This document shows positions 8,642-14,757 of a DNA stretch of 14,757 bases, piece by piece. Source of the stretch: Citrobacter sp. Its GTDB lineage: Bacteria > Pseudomonadota > Gammaproteobacteria > Enterobacterales > Enterobacteriaceae. The first letter of the stretch is position 1. The number at the start of each line of letters is the position of its first letter. The stretch is taken from contig DXKH01000143.1 in the NCBI GenBank assembly GCA_019415335.1, positions 1-14,757 on the forward strand, read 5' to 3'. The notes under the pieces are model-generated. The model was not told where the DNA came from. It ran no database searches and saw only the letters and a list, made by a program, of their open reading frames with translations. The position numbers and the translations under genes were made by a program.

Positions 8642-11302
8642 ATGAGTCAGCGAGGACTGGAAGCGCTTCTGCGACCAAAATCGATCGCGGTGATCGGGGC
8701 ATCGATGAAGCCCAATCGGGCAGGATATCTGATGATGCGCAACCTGCTGGCGGGAGGATTTAACGGTCCCGTTTTGCCGGTAACCCCCGCCTGGAAAGCC
8801 GTCCTGGGCGTCCTGGCCTGGCCCGATGTTGCCAGTCTGCCCTTCACTCCCGATCTCGCCGTGTTGTGCACTAATGCCAGCCGCAATCTGGCCTTGCTGG
8901 AAGCCCTAGGGGAAAAAGGCTGTAAAACCTGCATTATTCTCTCGGCCCCTGGCACGCAGCATGCAGAACTACTGGCCTGTGCGCAACGCTACAACATGCG
9001 TCTGCTGGGTCCTAACAGTCTTGGCCTGCTGGCGCCCTGGCAGGGGTTGAATGCCAGTTTCTCTCCGGTCCCGATTAAACGCGGCAAACTGGCGTTTATT
9101 TCTCAGTCCGCAGCGGTTTCCAACACCATTCTCGACTGGGCACAGCAGCGGGAAATGGGGTTCTCCTACTTTATTGCGCTCGGCGACAGCCTGGATATTG
9201 ATGTCGATGAACTGCTGGATTATCTGGCGCGTGACAGTAAAACCAGCGCCATTCTGCTTTACCTCGAACATCTCAGTGATGCCCGACACTTTGTATCCGC
9301 TGCCCGTAGCGCCGCGCGTAACAAACCGATCCTGGTGATTAAGAGCGGTCGCAGCCCGGCAGCACAGCGGTTATTGCATACCAGCGCCGGAATGGATCCC
9401 GCCTGGGATGCCGCCATCCAGCGTGCCGGTTTACTGCGCGTGAAGGATACCCACGAACTCTTTTCCGCAGTGGAAACGCTCAGTCACATGCGCCCTCTGC
9501 GCGGTGACAGGCTGATGATCATCAGCAACGGTGCCGCGCCTGCGGCGCTGGCGCTTGATCAGCTCTGGTCACGCAACGGCAAGCTGGCTATGTTAAGTGA
9601 AGAGACCAGCCAGAAACTGCGCGATGCTTTGCCTGCTCATGTCGAGATCGCTAACCCACTGGACCTGCGCGACGATGCCAGCATTGAGCATTACACCCGA
9701 ACGCTGGATATTCTGCTCACCAGCCAGGATTTTGACGCGCTGATGGTGATTCATTCCCCCAGTGCCGCAGCCCCTGCAACTGAGTGTGCTCAGACGCTGA
9801 TTGGAACCGTTAAGCACCATCCACGTGGCAAATTTGTCTCGCTGTTGACCAACTGGTGTGGAGAGTTTTCCTCCCAGGAAGCCCGCAGACTGTTCAGTGA
9901 AGCCGGGCTCCCTACCTATCGCACTCCGGAAGGGACAATCACCGCGTTTATGCATATGGTCGAGTACCGGCGCAACCAGAAACAGCTCCGTGAAACGCCA
10001 GCCCTGCCCAGCAATCTGACCTCCAACACAACCCAGGCACATGACCTGCTGCAGCAGGCGATTGCCGATGGGGCGACCTCACTCGATACCCATGAGGTTC
10101 AGCCAATCCTGCAGGCATATGGCTTACATACGCTGCCGACCTGGATTGCCGGCGACAGCATTGAAGCCGTTCATATTGCGGAACAAATTGGCTATCCGGT
10201 CGCGCTAAAGCTACGTTCTCCGGACATCCCGCACAAATCTGAAGTTCAGGGTGTAATGCTTTACCTGCGCACGGCAAATGAAGTTCAGCAAGCGGCCAAT
10301 GCGATTATTGATCGCGTGAAAATGGCCTGGCCGCAGGCGCGGATCCACGGTTTGCTGGTCCAAAGCATGGCGAACCGTGCGGGAGCGCAGGAACTGCGCG
10401 TGGTGGTTGAGCACGATCCCGTATTTGGCCCATTGATCATGTTAGGCGAAGGTGGCGTTGAGTGGCGGCCTGAAGAACAGGCCGTGGTGGCGTTACCGCC
10501 GCTGAACATGAACCTGGCACGCTATTTAGTGATTCAGGCGATCAAGAATAAAAAAATTCGTGGCCGCAGTGCGCTGCGTCCGTTGGATGTTGCAGGGTTA
10601 AGTCAGCTGCTGGTGCAGGTCTCAAACCTGATTGTTGACTGCCCGGAGATCCAGCGTCTGGATATTCACCCGCTGCTGGCCTCCGCCGGTGAGTTCACCG
10701 CCCTGGATGTCACACTGGATATCGCCCCGTTCGAGGGTGATAACGAAAGCCGTCTTGCCGTTCGCCCCTACCCACATCAACTGGAAGAGTGGGTAGAGAT
10801 GAAAAATGGCGAGCAATGTCTGTTCCGCCCTATCCTGCCAGAAGATGAACCTCAGCTTCAGCAGTTTATTTCCCAGGTCACCAAAGAAGATCTTTATTAC
10901 CGTTATTTCAGCGAGATCAATGAATTTACTCATGAAGATTTAGCTAACATGACGCAGATCGACTACGATCGGGAAATGGCATTTGTTGCGGTGAGACGCG
11001 TAGAACGAACGGAAGAGATCCTTGGCGTGACGCGTGCGATCTCCGATCCGGATAATATTGATGCTGAGTTTGCCGTGCTGGTTCGTTCCGATCTCAAAGG
11101 GTTAGGATTGGGTCGTCGATTGCTGGAAAAATTGATTACCTATACACGAGATCACGGACTGAGAAGGCTGAATGGTATTACGATGCCAAATAATCGTGGC
11201 ATGGTCGCGCTGGCGCGTAAGCTTGGTTTTAGCGTGGATATCCAGCTCGAAGAGGGAATCGTCGGGCTGTCGCTGGATCTGGCTTCGCCCGAGGAATCGT
11301 AA
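8642..11302 (+). CDS. patZ: Protein lysine acetyltransferase PatZ (Pka/YfiQ)
   Basis: GNAT-type protein acetyltransferase. In E. coli and Salmonella (Pat) it acetylates the active-site lysine of acetyl-CoA synthetase and switches it off, with the CobB deacetylase reversing this. The 886-residue length equals E. coli PatZ. A CoA-binding Rossmann-type domain begins with SIAVIGAS (14-21). Acyl-CoA synthetase (NDP-forming)-like domains follow, including an ATP-grasp-like part at about 490-700. The GNAT domain is at about 725-880 with acetyl-CoA loop DLKGLGLGRR (817-826) and the conserved Glu809 in AEFAVL. The ribosome site TAAGGGA has a 7-base spacer. The E. coli gene is reported to be under cAMP-CRP control; I did not find a clear CRP site here. 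Confidence 0.97.
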   Translation: MSQRGLEALLRPKSIAVIGASMKPNRAGYLMMRNLLAGGFNGPVLPVTPAWKAVLGVLAWPDVASLPFTPDLAVLCTNASRNLALLEALGEKGCKTCIILSAPGTQHAELLACAQRYNMRLLGPNSLGLLAPWQGLNASFSPVPIKRGKLAFISQSAAVSNTILDWAQQREMGFSYFIALGDSLDIDVDELLDYLARDSKTSAILLYLEHLSDARHFVSAARSAARNKPILVIKSGRSPAAQRLLHTSAGMDPAWDAAIQRAGLLRVKDTHELFSAVETLSHMRPLRGDRLMIISNGAAPAALALDQLWSRNGKLAMLSEETSQKLRDALPAHVEIANPLDLRDDASIEHYTRTLDILLTSQDFDALMVIHSPSAAAPATECAQTLIGTVKHHPRGKFVSLLTNWCGEFSSQEARRLFSEAGLPTYRTPEGTITAFMHMVEYRRNQKQLRETPALPSNLTSNTTQAHDLLQQAIADGATSLDTHEVQPILQAYGLHTLPTWIAGDSIEAVHIAEQIGYPVALKLRSPDIPHKSEVQGVMLYLRTANEVQQAANAIIDRVKMAWPQARIHGLLVQSMANRAGAQELRVVVEHDPVFGPLIMLGEGGVEWRPEEQAVVALPPLNMNLARYLVIQAIKNKKIRGRSALRPLDVAGLSQLLVQVSNLIVDCPEIQRLDIHPLLASAGEFTALDVTLDIAPFEGDNESRLAVRPYPHQLEEWVEMKNGEQCLFRPILPEDEPQLQQFISQVTKEDLYYRYFSEINEFTHEDLANMTQIDYDREMAFVAVRRVERTEEILGVTRAISDPDNIDAEFAVLVRSDLKGLGLGRRLLEKLITYTRDHGLRRLNGITMPNNRGMVALARKLGFSVDIQLEEGIVGLSLDLASPEES

Positions 11303-11319
11303 GTAAGGTACTGGAAATG

Positions 11320-11350
11320 TTGACCACTTTAACGGGGACGGTGTTATCAT
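11320..11350 (+). promoter_or_regulatory. Candidate pssA promoter
   Basis: TTGACC (11320-11325) and TATCAT (11345-11350) each match the sigma-70 consensus at 5 of 6 bases, and the -10 is extended (TGT-TATCAT). The 19-base spacer is longer than ideal. Transcription would start near 11357, giving a leader of about 60 bases that contains the small leader ORF. Confidence 0.6.
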
Positions 11351-11390
11351 TGCCCGCTTATGTCGTCTGCATAGCACAGAGGACCCTTCA

Positions 11391-11432
11391 ATGAACAGAG
11401 AAGAAATGCACTGTGATGTTGTCAAAATTTAA
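11391..11432 (+). CDS. pssL: 13-residue leader ORF overlapping the pssA start
   Basis: ATG at 11391 opens MNREEMHCDVVKI followed by TAA at 11430-11432. It has the best ribosome site in the area (AGAGGA, 11378-11383, 7-base spacer), whereas pssA has only a weak one inside this ORF. It overlaps the first 17 bases of pssA in another frame (+1), so ribosomes finishing it would stop just past the pssA ATG. I recall a small protein at this position of E. coli named PssL from ribosome-profiling work, but cannot confirm it here. The likely role is translational coupling or control of pssA. No function for the peptide is visible. Confidence 0.65.
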   Translation: MNREEMHCDVVKI

Positions 11433-12771
11433 GCGTAATAAACATCAACAACACCTTGCCCAACTACCTAAGATTTCTCAATCAGTTGATGATGTCGATT
11501 TCTTTTATGCTCCCGCGAATTTCAGGGAGACCCTGCTGGAAAAGATAGCCAGCGCAAAGCAGCGCATTTGCATTATTGCCCTGTATCTGGAACAGGACGA
11601 CGGTGGCAAAGGCATTCTCAGCGCGCTTTACGAAGCGAAACGACTGCGTCCTGAATTGGATGTTCGGGTACTCGTCGACTGGCATCGCGCGCAGCGTGGA
11701 CGTATTGGCGCGGCAGCATCCAATACCAACGCCGACTGGTATTGCCGAATGGCGCATGAAAATCCGGGAGTCGATGTTCCGGTATACGGCGTGCCGATCA
11801 ATACCCGTGAAGCCCTCGGCGTTCTGCACTTTAAAGGCTTTATCATCGATGATAGCGTCCTGTACAGTGGCGCCAGTCTGAACGATGTCTATCTGCATCA
11901 GCACGATAAATATCGCTATGACCGCTATCAGTTAATCCGCAACGCCAGAATGGCTGACATCATGTTCGAGTGGGTAACCCAGAACCTGATGAACGGTCGT
12001 GGCGTGAATCGCCTGGATAATACCCAGCGTCCGAAAAGCCCGGAGATTAAAAACGACATTCGTTTGTACCGCCAGGAGCTTCGTGACGCCGCTTATCACT
12101 TTCAGGGCGATGCCGATAATGAACAGTTGTCCGTGACGCCATTGGTTGGCCTGGGGAAATCCAGCCTGCTGAACAAAACCATTTTCCATCTTATGCCCTG
12201 TGCGGAGCATAAGCTCACGATTTGCACCCCCTATTTCAACCTGCCAGCGATTCTTGTCCGCAACATCATTCAACTGCTGCGCGAAGGGAAGAAGGTTGAG
12301 ATCATTGTGGGGGATAAAACCGCCAACGACTTTTATATCCCGGAAAATGAGCCATTTAAGATAATCGGCGCGCTGCCCTACCTCTATGAGATTAACCTGC
12401 GTCGCTTCCTGAGTCGTTTGCAGTATTACGTGAATACCGACCAACTGGTCGTCCGCTTGTGGAAAGATGACGACAATACCTACCATCTCAAAGGGATGTG
12501 GATCGATGACAAGTGGATGCTGCTGACCGGGAACAACCTCAACCCACGTGCCTGGCGTCTGGATCTGGAAAATGCGATTCTGATCCACGATCCTAAGCAA
12601 GAGCTGGCTGCGCAGCGCGAGAAAGAGCTGGCGCTGATTCGTACGCATACCACCGTTGTTAAGCACTATCGTGACTTGCAGAGCATTGCCGATTACCCGG
12701 TAAAAGTTCGCAAGCTGATCCGTCGATTACGTCGTATTCGAATCGACCGGCTGATAAGCCGTATTCTGTAA
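11416..12771 (+). CDS. pssA: CDP-diacylglycerol--serine O-phosphatidyltransferase (phosphatidylserine synthase)
   Basis: Makes phosphatidylserine from CDP-diacylglycerol and L-serine, the committed step to phosphatidylethanolamine. Type I, phospholipase D superfamily, associated peripherally with ribosomes and membrane. The start at 11416 (MLSKFKRNKH) gives the 451-residue family length; a GTG one codon upstream is a less likely start. The two HKD motifs are His138-Lys140-Asp145 (HFKGFIID) and His357-Lys359-Asp364 (HLKGMWID). The C-terminus is strongly basic and amphipathic (about 430-451), suited to binding acidic lipid. It is overlapped at the start by a 13-codon leader ORF and ends at a clear hairpin terminator. 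Confidence 0.98.
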   Translation: MLSKFKRNKHQQHLAQLPKISQSVDDVDFFYAPANFRETLLEKIASAKQRICIIALYLEQDDGGKGILSALYEAKRLRPELDVRVLVDWHRAQRGRIGAAASNTNADWYCRMAHENPGVDVPVYGVPINTREALGVLHFKGFIIDDSVLYSGASLNDVYLHQHDKYRYDRYQLIRNARMADIMFEWVTQNLMNGRGVNRLDNTQRPKSPEIKNDIRLYRQELRDAAYHFQGDADNEQLSVTPLVGLGKSSLLNKTIFHLMPCAEHKLTICTPYFNLPAILVRNIIQLLREGKKVEIIVGDKTANDFYIPENEPFKIIGALPYLYEINLRRFLSRLQYYVNTDQLVVRLWKDDDNTYHLKGMWIDDKWMLLTGNNLNPRAWRLDLENAILIHDPKQELAAQREKELALIRTHTTVVKHYRDLQSIADYPVKVRKLIRRLRRIRIDRLISRIL

Positions 12772-12776
12772 AAGTG

Positions 12777-12803
12777 AAACCCCGTCCTGAACGGGGTTTT
12801 TTC
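12777..12803 (+). terminator. Intrinsic terminator after pssA
   Basis: Stem AAACCCCGT (12777-12785), loop CCTGA, stem ACGGGGTTT (12791-12799), followed by more T residues. It lies 5 bases after the pssA stop and only 13 bases before the yfiM start. Confidence 0.92.
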
Positions 12804-12816
12804 TATGGGGGGCATG

Positions 12817-13140
12817 GTGCGCGTTATTTTTCTTCTGAGCGCCTTTATTCTGTCAGGCTGTAGCCATATGGCGCAGGACAGCTGGAGTGGGCAGGACAAA
12901 GCACAGCACTTTATTGCTTCCGCGATGCTCTCAGCCGCAGGTAATGAGTACGCGCAACATCAGGGAATGGGCCGCGATCGCAGTGCGATGATAGGGTTTA
13001 TGTTCTCGGTCAGCCTGGGAGCGTCAAAGGAGCTGTGGGATAGCCGCCCCGCAGGGAGCGGATGGAGCTGGAAGGACTTTGCCTGGGATGTCGCCGGTGC
13101 AACGATCGGCTATACCCTCTGGCAAATGGCGCATCACTAG
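12817..13140 (+). CDS. yfiM: Small predicted lipoprotein YfiM
   Basis: Function unknown. I chose the GTG at 12817, which gives 107 residues, the length I recall for E. coli YfiM, with GGGGGG (12807-12812) as ribosome site. ATG codons at 12814 and 12805 in the same frame are alternatives adding 1 and 4 residues. A short hydrophobic signal ends in lipobox LSGC with the lipidated cysteine at residue 15. Serine at +2 predicts sorting to the outer membrane. The mature part holds conserved-looking blocks [22 protein letters not shown] and [14 protein letters not shown], which could be short membrane-associated or re-entrant helices. The start sits almost on the pssA terminator, and the stop codon overlaps that of kgtP. 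Confidence 0.85.
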   Translation: MRVIFLLSAFILSGCSHMAQDSWSGQDKAQHFIASAMLSAAGNEYAQHQGMGRDRSAMIGFMFSVSLGASKELWDSRPAGSGWSWKDFAWDVAGATIGYTLWQMAHH

Positions 13141-14435
13141 AGGCGCAGACCCTTCCCTTTGCGATGCAGCGTCAGCGAAACCAGAAATGCGACGATCGAC
13201 ATCACAGTGACATACCAGAAGAACGAGGTCTCCATGCCAACGGACTTCAGCGACAGCGCCACATATTCCGCCGAGCCGCCAAACAGAGCATTCGCCACAG
13301 CATAAGAAAGCCCGACTCCCAGTGCGCGAACCTGCGCCGGGAACATTTCAGCTTTCAAAATACCGCTGATCGACGTGTAAAAACTGACGATCAGCAGCGC
13401 GCACATCACCAGACCAAATGCTGCATACGGCGAAGTCACATTCTGAAGCGCGGTCAAAATGGGTACAGTAAACAGGGTTGCCAGTGCACCGAAGCACAGC
13501 ATGGAGGTACGTCGGCCAATTTTATCTGACAACGCGCCAAACAGCGGCTGTACGAGCATATAAACAAATAACGCCGCCGTCATAATGCCGCTTGCCACAT
13601 TGGCATGCATACCTGCGGTGTTCACCAGATACTTTTGCATATAGGTGGTGAAGGTATAGAAGCACAGCGATCCAGCAGCCGTGAACCCGAGCACCATGAT
13701 GAACGCTCTACGGTTACGCCATAACCCTTTCAGCGATCCGGCCTCCTTCAGCGCACGCGTTTCCTGCTTTGACGTTTCATCCAGTTGGCGACGCAACCAG
13801 AGCGCCACAACCGCCAGTACCGCACCTAACGCGAAAGGAATACGCCAACCCCACTCTCTGAGTGCAGAATCATCCATGGTCTGCTGTAAGACAACGACAA
13901 CCAGCAGAGCCAACAATTGACCACCGATAAGCGTGACGTACTGGAAAGAGGCGTAGAACCCCTTACGACCTTCGACGGCAACTTCACTCATGTAGGTCGC
14001 GCTGGTGCCATACTCCCCGCCAACGGATAACCCCTGGAACAAACGCGCCAACAGTAACAGTGCAGGAGCCCAGGTACCAATGGTTTCATAACCTGGCAGG
14101 CAGGCGATCACCAGCGATCCCAGACACATCATGCAAACGGACAAAAGCATGGATTTTTTACGACCATGTTTATCGGCGATACGGCCGAATAGCCAGCCGC
14201 CAATAGGACGCATTAAAAACCCGGCAGCAAAAACGCCTGCGGTTTGTAGTAGTTGCGTTGTCGTGTTTCCGGAAGGAAAGAAGATGTGGGCAAAATAGAG
14301 TGAGCAAAACGAGTAGACATAGAAATCAAACCATTCAACCAGATTTCCGGATGACGCGCCTACAATTGCCCATATGCGACGACGGGTATCACTATCAGTC
14401 AGTGACCCGCTCGCAGTTACACTGCTATCAGTCAT
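13137..14435 (-). CDS. kgtP: 2-oxoglutarate (alpha-ketoglutarate) permease
   Basis: Proton symporter of the major facilitator superfamily (metabolite:H+ symporter family) in the inner membrane, importing 2-oxoglutarate. The 432-residue length and nearly all the sequence match E. coli KgtP. The family loop motif appears as [12 protein letters not shown] (84-95) and again as [10 protein letters not shown] (300-309). About twelve hydrophobic segments are present. A soluble N-terminus of about 20 residues is the most diverged part. The ATG at 14435 has AGGAG (14446-14450) with a rather long 10-base spacer. The TAG stop is read from the same CTAG as the yfiM stop. The gene follows the rRNA operon in the same direction but is shielded by its terminator. 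Confidence 0.97.
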   Translation of the reverse strand: MTDSSVTASGSLTDSDTRRRIWAIVGASSGNLVEWFDFYVYSFCSLYFAHIFFPSGNTTTQLLQTAGVFAAGFLMRPIGGWLFGRIADKHGRKKSMLLSVCMMCLGSLVIACLPGYETIGTWAPALLLLARLFQGLSVGGEYGTSATYMSEVAVEGRKGFYASFQYVTLIGGQLLALLVVVVLQQTMDDSALREWGWRIPFALGAVLAVVALWLRRQLDETSKQETRALKEAGSLKGLWRNRRAFIMVLGFTAAGSLCFYTFTTYMQKYLVNTAGMHANVASGIMTAALFVYMLVQPLFGALSDKIGRRTSMLCFGALATLFTVPILTALQNVTSPYAAFGLVMCALLIVSFYTSISGILKAEMFPAQVRALGVGLSYAVANALFGGSAEYVALSLKSVGMETSFFWYVTVMSIVAFLVSLTLHRKGKGLRL

Positions 14436-14507
14436 TAAAGTTGTACTCCTGCCAAAGATCCGATTGTGCGTGTCGGTTGTGTTTGCTGTCTTTTTAGTAA
14501 ATGAAAT

Positions 14508-14513
14508 GTTATA
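14508..14513 (-). promoter_or_regulatory. Candidate kgtP -10 element
   Basis: TATAAC on the minus strand in an AT-rich stretch; a second copy lies at 14519-14524. No good -35 is seen, which fits dependence on an activator. Transcription would begin near 14501. Confidence 0.4.
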
Positions 14514-14532
14514 TAATTGTTATATGTTATTA

Positions 14533-14548
14533 TGTGACAGCGATCGCG
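14533..14548. promoter_or_regulatory. Possible CRP site upstream of kgtP
   Basis: TGTGA-CAGCGA-TCGCG resembles the CRP consensus TGTGA-N6-TCACA with two mismatches in the second half. Its centre (14540.5) is about 40 bases upstream of the predicted start, close to the class II position. Carbon-source control of a dicarboxylate permease is plausible. Inference only. Confidence 0.35.
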
Positions 14549-14618
14549 GTTTTAATTAGCAGGGAAAGAATTTAGGAGTAAGCGCAGGGAGTTGAAAGGA
14601 TTAGACGTCGCTAAAAAC
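14549..14618. other. Short gap between kgtP promoter region and rRNA terminator
   Basis: I see no ORF or clear signal here. Together with the kgtP promoter region it forms the 183-base spacer between kgtP and the rRNA operon terminator. Confidence 0.4.
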
Positions 14619-14650
14619 GCAAAAAAGCCCATCCGTCAGGATGGGCTTCT
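14619..14650 (-). terminator. rRNA operon terminator
   Basis: On the minus strand, stem AAGCCCATCC (complement of 14639-14648), loop TGAC, stem GGATGGGCTT (complement of 14625-14634), then T-run TTTTTTGCGTTTTT. It begins 13 bases after the 5S gene end and matches the form of rrn operon T1 terminators. Confidence 0.92.
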
Positions 14651-14660
14651 TCACTGTTTG

Positions 14661-14757
14661 ATGCCTGGCAGTTCCCTACTCTCACATGGGGAGACCCCAC
14701 ACTACCATCGGCGCTACGGCGTTTCACTTCTGAGTTCGGCATGGGGTCAGGTGGGAC
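14661..14757 (-). rRNA. rrfG: 5S ribosomal RNA, 5' end cut by window
   Basis: The complement reads GTCCCACCTGACCCCATGCC and continues to GGGAACTGCCAGGCAT, the 3' 97 bases of enterobacterial 5S rRNA. The first 23 or so bases lie beyond the right edge. It is the last gene of an rRNA operon. The symbol rrfG (operon rrnG) rests on the neighbour kgtP, as in E. coli. Confidence 0.95.

Noticed and set aside
11932..12666. A 244-codon open frame on the minus strand inside pssA.
   Set aside because: Shadow of pssA, which has both HKD motifs and full family length; no independent support.

Overview
This window is ordinary core chromosome of an enterobacterium. Gene order and protein lengths match the Escherichia coli segment rpoE-nadB-trmN(yfiC)-srmB-grcA(yfiD)-ung-yfiF-trxC-tapT(yfiP)-patZ(yfiQ)-pssA-yfiM-kgtP-rrfG. 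The proteins are close to those of E. coli and Salmonella but not identical. A Citrobacter-like member of the E. coli/Salmonella group is my best guess, but the genus cannot be settled from the sequence alone. I see no prophage, insertion sequence, CRISPR array, integron, toxin-antitoxin pair or defence island. I did not find an undescribed system; the interest lies in gene overlaps, small leader ORFs and regulatory sites.

Left part (1-3373): the 3' truncated rpoE gene on the minus strand is preceded by, and overlaps, the 51-codon leader gene rseD. A sigma-E-type promoter lies inside rseD. Divergently, nadB (first step of NAD synthesis) sits behind a perfect NadR operator that reaches almost to its start codon. 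nadB and trmN converge and overlap by 16 bases.

Middle (3374-8606): srmB (DEAD-box helicase for 50S assembly) converges with grcA (glycyl radical spare part) on a shared hairpin terminator. grcA and ung (uracil-DNA glycosylase) diverge from a 317-base region carrying two FNR sites exactly 53 bp apart. ung converges with yfiF (SPOUT RNA methyltransferase of unknown target) on another shared hairpin. yfiF and trxC (thioredoxin 2) diverge. trxC ends in its own hairpin, followed by tapT (tRNA acp3U47 synthesis).

Right part (8607-14757): patZ (protein lysine acetyltransferase) follows tapT by 35 bases. pssA (phosphatidylserine synthase) has its own promoter and a 13-codon leader ORF overlapping its start. 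yfiM (small lipoprotein) and kgtP (2-oxoglutarate permease) converge and share the four bases of their stop codons. The window ends inside a 5S rRNA gene on the minus strand, the 3' end of an rRNA operon (rrnG by position), with its terminator.

Functionally these are unrelated housekeeping genes: envelope stress, NAD synthesis, RNA modification and ribosome assembly, anaerobic adaptation, base-excision repair, redox, acetate metabolism control, phospholipid synthesis and dicarboxylate uptake. Each is a short transcription unit with its own control signals.
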